Part shown: piece by piece, positions 47,361 through 58,860 of the stretch
Position numbering within the stretch: position 1 is the first letter of the stretch
Layout of the letters: every line of letters starts with the position of its first letter
Assembly: GCA_003255025.1 (NCBI GenBank)
Contig: QANY01007891.1
Span: forward strand, 1-64,000
Direction: 5' to 3'
Length of the DNA stretch: 64,000 bases
DNA from: Datisca glomerata
Lineage: Eukaryota; Streptophyta; Magnoliopsida; Cucurbitales; Datiscaceae
Notes under the pieces: model-generated
What the model was told of the DNA's origin: nothing
The model's database searches: none
Seen by the model: only the letters and a program-made list of their open reading frames with translations
Position numbers and translations under genes: made by a program

Positions 47361-48609
47361 ATTAAACTTTATGACATTATTAACTAACAAACACGAGTAT
47401 ATTTCTATATTAATATTTATTTTAAGTCTACAAGGATACTATTTATATTTAAGTAGCTTGTCCATCCAGTTGAGATAGAGGAATTGAAATTCTGCACGTT
47501 TGTCAGTTGTGGCCAATTTGCCCACAACGTTTACACTTCATTATCACTACTTCATCACCTCTAGATGGAATTCTCTATGTTCTAGGTCTGCCACTTTGTT
47601 GCCTCGTTATAGGTGGCAATACCACCTTTTCATGAAACTCCTGGCTGATGACCCAATATGCTTGATCCCCGAGTGGATGTATTGTTTCCGCATACGCAGC
47701 AATTCACATACTGTATGTGAAAATATTACGCTGCCGACCTGCAGCCAAAGCATGCATGCATGGAATTTGATCAAGATCAAATTCTCTGCACGTATAACTC
47801 TTAAGATGCAAGTTGACCACTACTTGCCTACCCCCACCCGCAACACGAAACTCATGGATGTCAGAAGGAAACAATGATAGTGTACGTGACGCAAGATTCT
47901 TCTTATTAAGCTCAGTCTCAACCCAATCTGTTGTCTGCCGTTCATAGAACCACCGTTGTAACATGTAAAACCCCATTCAAATATTCAACGATGTTTGTAG
48001 TCATTATATTGTATCGCCTTCCATCAAAACGGGAACGTGCCCACCTCTCAACTCCCCCACCGACACGTATTGGGAGATATCTGGAAATGTATCTGTAAAA
48101 TGAGTCATCAGCCGATCAAACTCTGATTGACGGCATACCTTTGCTACTTTCAAAAACAATGCGACCGCATCTTCTTTTTTGTAAATTAATTTGATATTTT
48201 GGCTCATATCGAAGATGAAAGCTCCATGATGTGTATTGGGAAAGACAACATGTACAGCATTTAGTATACTTGTATGCATGTTGGATATAAACACCAAGTC
48301 TTCCGGATCACCGATTACAACGTGAAGTTTACGGAAGAGTCATTCTCATGAATCATTATTTTCTAAATCTACAATTCTGAATGCAATGGGATATACTTGG
48401 TTGTTTCCATCCTTTGTTGTTGCAACAAATAATACCCCTTTGTATTTGGATTTTAAGGCGGTTGCATCAAGAGTAATGACAGGCCGTATACAGCTGAAAA
48501 TTCCACGAACAGAGGGTCTAAGAGCCATGAAAAAATATTTAAAATGATCCTGCTCATCGGTCTCTATGTATGTTGTGGTCCCTGAAAAATATTTAATATT
48601 GTTGTATTA

Positions 48610-48755
48610 ATCGACAGAATACGTAGTGTACAGGATGCGTACATGATATCTGTGTAATAATCATATAGACTACACGATGACTACACGAGGTCTGTGTAAC
48701 CATCTTGCAGACTACAAGATTCCTACACTACGTCAGTGTAGTCATCGTGTAGACA
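48610..48755. repeat. Palindromic repeat cluster 6 (transposase intron)
   Basis: Units such as 'tagactacacgatgactacacgag' lie within an apparent intron of the transposase gene, between the DDE exon and the DNA-binding exon. Confidence 0.75.
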
Positions 48756-49074
48756 TTATGATGGCAAAATAGCGCGAGATGAGTTCTTGCCATTTAATTT
48801 TTATGAACGAGAGTTGGTCTAATTCCGGTCTGGAGCCGAAGAAAGCATTTTTCATGCTAAGATAACGGAGTGGGTAAGCTTACCTTAACAAACGAGCAAA
48901 GGGTGCAAATAGCCAGGCTAAGTTGATAAATCTCATGCCAAAGGTTAAAAAACTGACCTAAGTTTCCATTTTTGCAAGCAAAATCGAATAGGATAGATGG
49001 ATGGATCCAGGTTAGGGATGAGAACCCATGATTTGATCTGCTAACACTTGCATAGACAGCCACTCGAATATTCG

Positions 49075-49205
49075 TAAAGGATGACTACACGAGATCAGTG
49101 TACCCTTCGTGAATACTAAACGATGACTACACGTGGTTAGTGTACTCAAGGTGTAGTATGCACGACGGATACACGAGGTATGTGTAATACTCTTGTAGAC
49201 ATTTT
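49075..49205. repeat. Palindromic repeat cluster 7 (transposase intron)
   Basis: Three or four units with 'actacacgag(a/g)tcagtgtacc' lie next to 240 bp of unmatched sequence (48,830-49,065). Confidence 0.7.
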
Positions 49206-50544
49206 AATGGTAAAATAAAAAATAAGTACCCGGATTTTTTTATTTTAACATGTGATAATATGTTGGGAGCATCCTATAGTTGTCTTCAGGAGACCCTCGA
49301 ACTAATTCCAATGCATACTCTTTACCCATCCATGCCTTATGGTAGCTTATGTTGACACCAAAATCAAGCTAAACATTTTCAATTATGTCTTTTGGCCTAT
49401 ATATACGTCTGACACCCATGTATTCGGAGTATATAGAATGAGCAATCAATGAATATGTAGCCTGATGGTGTTCATGTCTCAATACTTTAAATGTGCATGT
49501 ATGTGTATTTATGAACTTTGTAACTTTGAAGTATGGACAAATTCTAAATTTCATGGCCTGTAACCTCCATGGTCATGTTTTATTAACACATACAAGTACC
49601 AATATTGACTGTTTTGACTTGAAGATCTGAAACTCAAAATTTCTCTAGATGGCCATCATACGAGCAACCTTAAGCAGCTCAACTTTATCACTGTACAAAT
49701 CATCCATATTTATTGTGTCTGATACAAGCTGATTCAAATCAGCCCGTTGCTCACTAGACCCATGACGTTGTTCATTCAACTGAGGTTGGGATTGCAATGG
49801 ACAAGTGGTCTCAGGTTCAAGAGCAGTATTCAAGTCAAGAATTATTGTATGGTCATCTCCACTGATGGCTTCATCATGGTCATCTCCACGGATTGCATCA
49901 TCATACATGCCCTGATCAAAATCATCATCATCATCTCCATCAACATCAACATCTTCATCCTCGAAAGCATCATAATCGTCATGACAAAAAAAATCATCAT
50001 CATGATAGTTCCTTTCAAAATGATCAACGCTCTCAAAGCGAGGAATGCTTTCATGTAGAGGTTGTCATGACATTTGTATTTCAGGAACCCAACTTTGATA
50101 AACCCTGTAGTTTGAGGAACTCGAGATTGTTGTGACATTATAGTTTGAGGAATCGAGCTTTGAGATGGAAAAAAATTTGGCTTGGTACTTACAAATAATG
50201 AGTTTCTAAGTGATTCTGATTCATTCTCCTTAACAAAGAACTGTAAATCACTATCCTTTAAAATTTCAGCAGAAAGGCAGGAGGGGACATGGCTTCTATA
50301 AAGAAATTTAATGGATATATCATACTTTGAAGGATCTATTTGGAGTTCTTCATACAATATACCCAATAACTCGTGGTAAGTGCAGTTAGTAGATATCTCT
50401 AAGAATTTGGTCTTCTCTCCACTAAAAGACCATGTTGTACCATTTTTCACCCAATCTCCATCATGGATTACAAAAATGTGAACTTCAGACATATCTGTAT
50501 ATACATCAATGAAGAAAGTCAGTACAAGAAGAATACATCATGAA

Positions 50545-50925
50545 ATGGAATATTACATGATGTTCGTGTAATCATCGTATAGTGTACACGTGGCCTTCAA
50601 GAGCATCGTGTAGTGTACACGAGGCCTTCACGAGCATCGTGTAGTCATCGCGTAGACCACTTGTACTTGAATAAGTACTACACGAGGAGTACACGATCGT
50701 GTAGTGTAATAGATGCTACACAATGTTCATGAACTTCTAAAGAAGTTCCTAATACACTACACGATGATCGTGTAGGGTACACGAGGTCTACACAGGGCTC
50801 GTGCATCCTGGGTGTAGTCTACATGATGACTACATGAGGCATGTGTACCTTACATGTAGTCTACTCGATGACTACACGAGTCTCATGTAGACCTCGTTTA
50901 ACACTACATCATCATCTTTTAGTGA
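50545..50925. repeat. Palindromic repeat cluster 8, upstream of the transposase ATG
   Basis: About nine units ('catcgtgtagtgtacacgag', 'actacacgatgatcgtgta') begin about 55 bp upstream of the transposase start. This mirrors cluster 1, which lies about 55 bp upstream of the protease-side ATG. Confidence 0.85.
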
Positions 50926-51109
50926 TCATGTACAATAAATAAACTTCAAACAACGTTCCAGAAAGAAGAAAACTAATAAATATTCCCAAAAAACTCATGA
51001 AAATGAAAAACTCATGAAAGAAGGAAAAAGACAAGTAAATATAACCAGAAAGAAGAAAATAAAACTTATACATGTTCTAGAGAGAAGAACAAACAATCAT
51101 TTGATGTTG

Positions 51110-51210
51110 CAGGAAGAAGGAAGAAGACGAAGAAGAAGACAAAGAAGAAAATGAAGAGGAAAATGAAGAAGAAAATAAAGAAGAAGTGGAAAAAAATGAA
51201 ATACGAAGAA
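51110..51210 (+). repeat. GAAGAA purine tract near the right MULE end
   Basis: A short GAAGAAGA-type run. Read on the minus strand it is TTC-rich, in the presumed 5' leader of the transposase gene, comparable with the CT-rich leader at the left end. Confidence 0.7.
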
Positions 51211-51322
51211 GTAGAAATGAGGTGGGTATGGAGGTTTTGAGTGTAAAGTGAGTAAACCATGATATTTTATTGGAAAGCTAGTAAGAAGGGTAATAAGGAA
51301 AAAATGAAAAAGTGAAGGAAAA

Positions 51323-51412
51323 GTGGGTCTGATGCCAAGGTAAGCAAAAATTAGTGATCAGGTATATTTATGTAAAACAGTTAATTTAGAGGTACAGTTT
51401 AACAAAAAATCC
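51323..51412 (-). repeat. Right terminal inverted repeat of the MULE
   Basis: About 90 bp, the inverted partner of 41,590-41,678, ending '…cagtttaacaaaaaatcc'. Followed by the 9-mer TCGAATAAA. Confidence 0.9.
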
Positions 51413-51621
51413 TCGAATAAAGTTGGTTCTCAAATGCTAAATTTGAATTTAAAAATTTTGATCGTTCAAATAATTTTTCGTGTGGCAGTGCAAGGTTTTA
51501 GACGTCCTAACACAACAAGAGTTAGATGTTATTGATTTTGGAATGATTATTTTAAAATCTTCATATTCCATCTTCCTCGGCCAAAATGAAAGATCGAATA
51601 AAATTATTTTGGGTACAAGTT
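51413..51621 (-). pseudogene. Gag of element D, N-terminal part
   Basis: On the minus strand this continues the gag interrupted by the MULE. The last residues before the junction read 'ENQLYS', the expected block before the H-L-N-D-Y-N segment at 41,560. The upstream part is broken by stops. It starts near the right GGTTCG element. Confidence 0.6.
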
Positions 51622-52120
51622 AGGGGTGTGCAGAATTTTTAAGAACCTACTGAACGGAACCGAACAAATCCGTTCGGTCGATATTTTTACTACATTAATT
51701 ATAATTGATTCGGTTAATCTAAATAACTAAACTTTCAGTTCGATTATATTTACAATAAATTTTTCAATTGGTTCGAACCCATTACACCCATTTTTTAATA
51801 AATATATTTTAATTAGACATAAATTATTAAACATTTAATAAATTAGACATATACTATTAAAAATTAGATTAACTAGACATATATATAAATTGTGTTCAGT
51901 GTTGATGTTTTCAATTTAATTTTTACTATTTTTTAAAAGTTTTATAATTATAACTGAACCGGTTACAAGTAATCGAACTAAATTAATTACTTCGGTTTCA
52001 TTCGGTTAAGTTTTTTTTATTTTACAAGTTTGGTTCGGTTCAGTATTATAGATAACTAGTGAATTCGGTTCGATTACAAAAATGTCTTACTAACTGATCG
52101 AACCGAACCGTGCACACCTC
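51622..52120. mobile_element. GGTTCG-rich inverted-repeat element, copy 3
   Basis: Left end 'aggggtgtgcag' and right end 'ccgtgcacacctct' are inverted (GGTGTGCA). Just inside both ends are 'accgaac'/'gttcggt' motifs in inverted orientation. The interior is AT-rich and non-coding, 499 bp. It sits between the gag start and the 5' LTR of element D. Confidence 0.65.
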
Positions 52121-52177
52121 TTTTAAAAGAACCAAAACTCATATATGGATTGATCGAAACACTCCAAAATCGATTCA

Positions 52178-52611
52178 AGATACAAGAGCATTACTGTTAT
52201 GAAAACACAGCAACAAAGATAAATATCCAATAATCATGTAAGCAAATAAAAAATAATATAAGAGAATAAGACACACAGATTTAAGTGGTTCAGAAAAGCC
52301 TACTCCACGAGTCTAGGTTCCATCCTGACTATAATCAAATTTCAAACAATTAGAAATGGTTACAACATACAAAGTGGGAGGAAATCCTAAGTTTTCTTCT
52401 CTCCCTCTCAAAAGAAAATACCCTTCCTACTCACTCTCAATGAAAACTTACAAAAATATTAAGTAATTTATATATCACATGGGTTAGGTCAAAACATTAA
52501 CTCTCATGAGTCAAGTCGGAGCTAAAGTAAAAAACTCAATAGCGACAACGTCTATCAATGTCTTAGAACTAAGATTCTCAATAGCGACAGGCTCGATGTC
52601 TTGACTCCAAA
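52178..52611 (-). repeat. 5' LTR of element D
   Basis: It shares ordered landmarks with 39,137-39,590. Its right end has a local duplication of 'ctcaatagcgaca' (52,530 and 52,572). The boundary to element C at about 52,611 is approximate. Confidence 0.65.
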
Positions 52612-52900
52612 GTTTGTATGTTTAAGCATAGTAAAGTTTATACCGGGCATCTCATCAAGTATAAATCTTGTAAAAAGAAGGAAGAAAACAGAAATAAAAG
52701 TGGAGAGTTTCTTTGTATATTTAAATTGAAAAAAAACGTAGAAAGGATACAAAGCTTTATACATAATAATGAAATTCACACTAGGTAAGTGCATTCTAAA
52801 TACAGCAAGAATCCCTACAATTGCTCCAATCAGTAGAGTCAAGCCCACTGTCTTCTTAGAACGTAAACTACAGTTGTAGGGTGATTTCATTCCTTTAATA
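52612..52900 (-). repeat. 3' LTR-like segment of element C
   Basis: It begins right after the purine tract, reading leftward 'tattaaaggaatgaaatcacc'. It contains a 118-codon frame that is probably not coding. Its end near 52,612 is guessed from the junction with D's LTR. Confidence 0.55.
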
Positions 52901-53039
52901 TTCCCCCTCAAGTTGGTATGTGGATGTCAAGAACACCCAACTTGCCAAGATGTGATTGAAAAGTAATTTGTCCCAACAGTTTTGTAAACATATCACCAAT
53001 TCGTTTGACAGTTTCCACATAAACTGTCTCGATCTCTCC

Positions 53040-54573
53040 AAGCTGAATTCATTCGCATACCGTGTGACAATCTAACTCTATGTGTTTAGTCCGTTCACGA
53101 TACACTGAATTTACTGCAATATGCATTGCTGCCTGGTTATCACAAAATAGCTTTACCGATTCCTGATGCTCAACACACAAATCTTTCAAAAGATACCTTA
53201 GCCAAGTAAGTTCGCATGTGATGGCCGCCATGGCCTTGTATTCAGCTTCTGTCAATGATCTAGATACTATGGTTTGCTTCTTACTTTTCTAGGACACAAG
53301 AGCTTTGCCAAGAAAGATGCAATAACTAGTAAGTGATCGTCGAATAGTTGGATGTCTAGCCCAATCTACATCACAATAGCCAACCAAATTTAATTGACTT
53401 TGTACTGGAAGACCAACCCCTAGCCAGAAGCTTCTTTCAGGTATCGTAAAAGATGATGTAATGCGTCAAGGTGTGGCTTTCTTGGTTATTGCATGAACTG
53501 ATTGAGTATAGAGACAGAATAAGTGATCTATGCTCTTGTAATAGTAAGATAAATTAACTTTCTAGCTAATCTACGATAATAAGTTGGATCATTGAGGAGA
53601 TCTCCATCAGTCGGGGTTAATTTCAAATTTCGTTCCATGGGAAATTTTGTTGGTTTTGCTCCAAGTAAACTGGCCTCTTTTAGTATGTCAAGAGTATACT
53701 TTTGTTGATAAATAGAAATGCCAATTTTGGAACGTGCAACTTCAACTCCAAGAAAGAACTTCAAATGTCCTAGATCCTTAACCTAAAACTGGCTGCTTAG
53801 AAACCTTTAAAGATCATTGATTTTCTGCTCGTTGTTCCCTGTAATGAGCATATCATCTACATACAGCAATATAGCTATGAATGAATTACATTGAAACTTG
53901 ATAAATAAAGAATAATCCGATTTGGATGGTACAAACCCAACGTCACGAATTGCAGAAGAGGATTTATGAAACCAACTTTGAGAAGCCTGCTTAAGTCTGT
54001 ATAAGGATTTATTTAGTCGACATACAAGTCTCTCCCCTTGTCGACTAGAAACAGGTGGTGGATACATGTAAACCTCTTGAAAGAGTTCACCGTGAAGAAA
54101 AGCATTCTGAACATCCATCTAATGGAGGGGCCAATTACCAACAACAGTCACAGCTAAGATATAACGCACGGTAATGAGTTTGGAAACTGGTGCAAAGGTC
54201 TCAGTATAGTCAATGTCAGCTCGTTGGGTGAACCCTTTTGCAAAGAGCCGAGCTTTATAACGCTCTACAGTACCGTCTGAATTATATTTTATCCGGTAAA
54301 CTCATTTGTAACCGATAGGGTGATGACCAGGGGAAGAGGAACCATAGTCCAAGTATTATTTTCCTCAAGAGTACTGAGTTCCATAATCATTATTTTGATC
54401 CACTTAGGATCCTTACAGGCCTGTTTATAAGAGACTAGCTCGACCAAGCGAGAAATATTATGAATAAAAGTTCGATAAGCAGGAGATCGGGAAGAGTAAG
54501 TGATATATTGATTTAGAGGATACCTAGTACTTGGCGTGGAAGAAGAACTTTGTTCTAGAGCAAGCAAGGTCAT
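53040..54573 (-). pseudogene. RT-RNase H of element C
   Basis: Frames in order are 54,573-54,289 (RT start, 'ACKDPKWIKIM'), 54,118-53,807 ('MDVQNAFLHGELFQEVYM' and the active site 'YVDDMLITG'), 53,764-53,528 ('[12 protein letters not shown]', '[13 protein letters not shown]'), and 53,255-53,049 (RNase H 'MTEAEYKAMAA', 'LFCDNQAAMHIA'). The YVDD pair and RNase H Asp/Glu are intact, but stops separate the segments, so no continuous enzyme is encoded. Confidence 0.85.
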
Positions 54574-56300
54574 GTGGTTGACTTGGTAATCTTGGAGATG
54601 AGATGGTGCTCGTATGTGTCGGCTAGATCGGTGAAGTGGGATTATGGTAGAAGGTGAATCTTATACAGGTTCAGCTTGAATGGGAATATTGGTGGATGTT
54701 AAAAATTTAATTTGGGCTAGTGGTAGAGAATCACTTGATGTGGGTGGTGCCATTAATTGTGGTGATGTGGGAGTCTACATTTCTCTAATTGGGTTGAGAA
54801 AATGGGCTTGGTTTTCTTGGATAGGATTTTCAAGTGTTATTTGAGGAGGTTTCCATCAAAGGGTAAGGGTAAAACTGGGTAGTCTGATTGTTCTTCTGTA
54901 GGAGAAGTAGAAAAAGGGAATACATGTTCATGAAAAATAACATCTCGTGAGATAAAAACAAATTTGGTGATTAATTCATAAACACGATATCCTTTTTTAC
55001 CAAGAGGATATCCAATAAACACACAACGTCAACCACGCACGTCAAATTTGTGTGAAGGCATGAGGTTAGTTGCATAACATAAACATCCAAAGGTTCGAAT
55101 ATAAGAATAGTTGGGAGGCCTAGCATTTAAAATTTCATAAGGTGACTTGTTGGATAAAGGGGTGTAGGTAGACAATTGATAAGGTTACAAGTTGTTTGAA
55201 CACTCTCTCCCCAAAAATTCAATGGTAAATTTGCTTGAAAATGAAGAGCAAGAATTATGGCAATGTTTACACTCCACGACTCCATTTTGTTGAGGCGCGT
55301 AAGAGCAAGAATTTTGAAAGATGGTGCCATGGTCATTGAAAAAGGATCGAATGGTGTATCTGATTTTAAATTCATAAGATGAATCCATGTGAAACGAGAA
55401 AAATCATCTACAATAGTCAAAAAATATCTTGCTCCTAAATGAGATCTAACTCTATGAGGTCCTCAGATCTCACAATGAATTAAATCAAAAGGTGCAACAG
55501 ATGAAATTGAACTATGAGAAAAAGGTAAACGTGTTTGTTTTGCTAAAGGAAAAATTTCACAAACATATTGAGACTCAAAAAATATTTTTGGAATGGTCTT
55601 AGATAATACTTTAAGAGGTGCGGAAGAAGGGTTCCCTAGTCGTTGATGCCAAAGGTTTGAGGTGCATGTAACACTGTGTGCTAGGTACGGGTTCTGGCTA
55701 GAGGTGAGGTAGTACAACCCGTTATATTGCTTGCCCAGGCCAATCGTCTTCTTCGTAGCCATGTCTTGGATCACACAAAAATCAAAATAAAATATCACAA
55801 TACATTTCAATGCTAGAGTGAGCTTGCTAACTGATTACAAATTGACTTGAAATTTTGGAACATGCAATACCCCATCAAGAACCAAATCAGATGAAAATTT
55901 TATAAAACCCATGGACTTAATTTCTACTTTACCACCATTAGGCAATTCCACAAAGTCACATAGGGCACCATTCTGATTATTCGTCGGTGGGAATTTAGAG
56001 ATATGGTCTATGGCTCCATTGTCTATGATCCAATATAAAGTAGAATGTGAATCACGTTGAGTAGTATTGCAAGTAATTATACCTGTAGTGTTGACAAATG
56101 TTTGATTATTACCATTATCTTTTTGAAGTAAGGCCATTAGTTGGTTGTACTACTCATTGGTGAAGGTGGCTCCTTCTGTATTCAATCCTGGCATTAGCTC
56201 GATAGTGCTTGCTTGAGTGTAGTGAGCCACGGGGTTCTTTCCTTTCAGTTTTATATTTTTCCATGCAATTTATGGCCTACAGGAAATCCATGCAAGTAAA
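54574..56300 (-). pseudogene. Protease-integrase of element C
   Basis: The protease site is 'WIIDNGAIDHIS', with Asn for the usual Ser/Thr in D-[ST]-G-A. The pre-integrase 'NLWHQRLGNPSSAPL' follows. The integrase first block is 'DLIHCEIWG' (Glu for Asp). The later blocks are 'TIVDDFSRFTWIHLM' and 'APQQNGVVECKH' (Glu present, the following Arg changed). The C-terminal 'MFIGYPLGKKGYRVYE' is at 55,022-54,960. Several catalytic substitutions suggest an inactive element even apart from the stops. Confidence 0.8.
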
Positions 56301-57179
56301 AACAATGATCAATTGAATGACCATCACGGCACAGTAGCTGCATTTAAGTGATTTCCTTGGAGTCCCATTTTCTTATGTGTTGGAAAATTGAGTCATTGGA
56401 GCAGATTGGGTCATTCGTTGTGAATGGATAGTTTGAATCGCGCGGTAGCCTGAATCGGTTTCTTGTTTAGAAGAAACATCGACATGCCTTTCTTGTTAGA
56501 GCACTCGTCATGCCTTTCTTGTTGGAGCACTAAAGCATGTGCTTTCCTAGTGTCTTGTAGAGGGCTCATCATTAAAATAGATCCATGAAACATAGGAATC
56601 TAAGCCCCATGAGAAATTGCATAACCCTCTCTTTCTCTTCTCGCTCGACAACTTGTTTTAATCCTCTACAACTACATATTATGAGATCACCATATGAAGC
56701 CAATTCATCCCAAAGTGCTTTCAACTTGGTGTAATAGATAGAAGCATATTGTTGTTTCTGTCTCCATTCAATAATCTCTTGTCGTATTTGATAGATTCTG
56801 GAATCGTTTCCTTGAGAGAACCTATCCTTGAGATCCTTCCAAACATTTTTCGTTGCTTCTGCAAAGATGACGCTCCCTACTATATCAGAATGAACGGAGT
56901 TTAGGATCCATGAAAATATCATGTCGTTGCACCGCTGCCAAACATAAATATCATATCTGTAGGTGCTGGTGCTTCAATAGATCCATTAAGAAAGCCAATT
57001 TTATTCTTCGTACTCAATGCAATGTGCATTTCCCGACTCCACTGTCCATAGTTGTGCCCTTCAAGAAGTTTAGAAACTATGACAACTCCTGGATGATCTA
57101 AGTGAGTGTGGGTGAGGGTGAGTGTGGGTGAGGGTGTGAGTAGTGTAGTGTGTTGTGATCGTGTAAAACGATTATGCAA
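56301..57179 (-). pseudogene. Gag of element C
   Basis: 57,179-56,919 reads 'LDHPGVVIVSKLLEGHNYGQWSR' in part, the copia N-terminal gag segment. After a frameshift, 56,922-56,572 gives 'WILNSVHSDIVGSVIFAEAT' and 'IYQIRQEIIEWRQKQ'. A Cys/His knuckle is not clearly preserved. Confidence 0.8.
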
Positions 57180-58860
57180 GTTTTGGTTATTGTAAATTCA
57201 AGTAGTGTTTGGTGTAATTTCTTTTTGTTACAATAAAAGTAATTATGTTATTTTTCATGTGTTGTTCAGTCCAAAAACTGATGTCATAGTGGGTCGATTT
57301 TTAGCCATCAGAACTATGAGTGCTTCAGTTTGAGAACTGGTTGTTTGGTTTCTTGCATATATCATGTGTGGTTTAGTACTATCGAGCTTGTTGTAGAAAT
57401 CAAACTTGCTTGGCATTATTAAAATTTAGCAGAGCCACGATGGATGACCTTTCAAGTGGTCAGTGAAATTAAGAGGCTTAACACTCAAAATTACAACATG
57501 TGATCGATGTATATGGAGTCATATCTCCAAGGCCAAGACTAATGGGAGATTGTGAGCAGTAGTCATATTGTACCACGAGAAGATCTTGCAGCTCTGAAGA
57601 AATGGAAGATAAGAGCTGACAAGGTAATGTTTGCCATCAGGACCACAATTAATGAAGAAATGCTGGAGCATATCAAACAAGCAAACACATCCAAGGATGC
57701 GTGGGACACTTTTGTTGCACTATTCTCGAAGAAGAATGATGCAAGGCTGCAACTTCTGGAGAATGAGCTTTTCTCAATCACCTAAAGTGACATGACAATA
57801 CGTCAATATTTTACTAAGGTAAAATCTATTTGTCGCGATATTTCTAATTTAGACTCTTCTGCTAGCATGTTTGATTTTAGAATTAGAAGAATAATCATTG
57901 GTTGGATTGAGGCAAGAATATAGAAATTTCAGTACTACTTTAAAAGGTTGCCAACCCAACCATCTCTTATCGACTTAGAAAATTTGCTAGCTGGCCAAAA
58001 ATTGTTAACTAAGCAAATTTATGGAGCCTCATAGAAGAATGAGGAAGTAGCGCTCTTTAGCAATAATAGCAAAGGTCAGTCCAACAAAAATACTCACAGA
58101 AGAATGAGAAAAGACGATGATCAAGATAGTTGCACAAAAGTCCTCAACAGGGGGAGCACAAAAGAAAGACAACAAGAGTAGTCAACCTCGGCAACATAGA
58201 AGATTTTATGGGAAATGCTATAATTTCATAAAGAAGGGCCATATGGCTAAAGACTATTGGTCAAAGACGAAAACAAGAGAGAGCAATGCAGTCACATCAA
58301 ATGTGGGATGGATAAGCGACAAAAAATGGGACGTTGGAACATCTTTCGCTGTAGAGGAAGAAGAATTAGCTCTAACAGTTATTATTCCTAGATTAATCGA
58401 CTACGACAAGGATTCAATAGTTGACTTTGGCTGCCCAAATCATATGACAAGAGACAAAGAGAAGTTGCAGAACATGAACGAGTACAAAGGAGGTCGGGTA
58501 ATAGTCACAGCCAACAACTCAAGATTTCTTATCACCTACATTAGTAAAACAATATATGTGCCATGATTCAGTTCAGATAAAGTGTCACTCTAGGATGTCA
58601 ATCATGTACCTGGAATGAAGAAAAATTGTTGTCAAAGATGTAACTTACGTCGTCAGGTTACCATGTCGTATTCGGTCCTCATGATATCAAGGTTTCAAGA
58701 CTTTAAGATCTCTGGAACGCCGACGATGGAGGGACTTCATTTAGAATCTTTTTACGTAATGTCATCAGAATCAACTTATGTGGACAATACTCGGAAGAAC
58801 CAAACAGTAGATTTGTGGCATGCAAGGTTGGGACATGTCAGCTATTATAGCCTTTGTTTT
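57180..58860 (+). mobile_element. Ty1/copia element E (plus), 5' part only
   Basis: 57,180-57,412 looks like the end of an LTR. It is followed by a primer-site remnant ('ttggcat' … 'cagagcc', split by about 13 bp), then gag, zinc knuckle, protease and pre-integrase. It stops abruptly near 58,860 in the pre-integrase, with no integrase, RT or 3' LTR. It abuts the gypsy element to the right. Confidence 0.7.

Larger units (their letters stand above)
47480..50492 (-). pseudogene. MuDR-type MULE transposase, damaged
   Basis: From the N-terminus: a PB1-like region (50,492-50,190) opening 'MSEVHIFVIHDGDWV', acidic linker (49,908-49,645), MuDR DNA-binding block (49,554-49,369, 'ICPYFKVTKFINTHTC'), and DDE core (48,528-48,004). 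The core has 'VITLDATALKSKYKG' (first Asp), 'VVIGDPEDLVFISNMHTSI' (second catalytic Asp, normally I-S-D-R-H, here Asn) and 'HHGAF'. The SWIM finger 'CREFDLDQIPCMHALAA' is at about 47,750. A CCHC knuckle 'CKRCGQIGHN*QTC' at about 47,500 contains a stop. Two Trp codons near 48,340 are TGA. Introns hold repeat clusters. It is not functional as it stands. Confidence 0.9.
41590..51412. mobile_element. Mutator-like element (MULE) with Ulp1-type protease and MuDR transposase, 9.8 kb
   Basis: Inverted termini of about 90 bp (41,590-41,678 and 51,323-51,412) share 'gattttttgttaaactg', 'aactgttttgcataaata' and 'actaatttttgcttacctt'. The flanking 9-mers are TTAAATAAA (41,581-41,589) and TCGAATAAA (51,413-51,421), 7 of 9 identical, as expected for a MULE. 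Inside, a DUF1985/Ulp1 gene runs on + (42,680-46,535) and a transposase gene on - (about 50,492-47,480), meeting tail to tail. Both are damaged. Non-coding parts are filled with palindromic CACGA/TCGTG repeats. Ulp1-carrying MULEs are known from several plants (Kaonashi-type, melon CUMULE). The element split the gag of copia D. Confidence 0.95.
39137..52611 (-). mobile_element. Ty1/copia element D (minus), Tnt1/Tork-like, split by a MULE
   Basis: LTR-like blocks at 39,137-39,590 and about 52,178-52,611 share many landmarks in the same order ('aataagagaaga', 'ctactccacg', 'aagttttcttctctc', 'tatatcacatgg'). Between them, on the minus strand, lie gag (split at 41,590/51,412), protease and integrase remnants. 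RT and RNase H are missing: a deletion joins the integrase tail to the 3' LTR. Later arrivals are the MULE (41,590-51,412) and a GGTTCG element (51,622-52,120). The LTRs are diverged, so the element is old. Confidence 0.75.
52612..57179 (-). mobile_element. Ty1/copia element C (minus), Ale/Retrofit-like
   Basis: The minus strand carries gag, protease, integrase, RT and RNase H in copia order from 57,179 to about 53,040. A purine tract (the complement of 52,901-52,912) and a 3' LTR-like segment (52,900-52,612) follow. The 5' LTR is missing: element E starts at about 57,180. Sequence style (gag 'DHPGVVIVSKLLEGHNY', RT 'VNAFLHG'-like) fits the Ale/Retrofit group. Stops are frequent. Confidence 0.8.

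Noticed and set aside
42175..50925. Palindromic repeats that could look like CRISPR or bacterial REP elements
   Set aside because: Units are tandem and variable, without unique spacers, and lie in a plant MULE.
52555..52911. 118-codon minus-strand frame
   Set aside because: It lies across the 3' LTR of element C and the D/C junction and has no domain; treated as chance.
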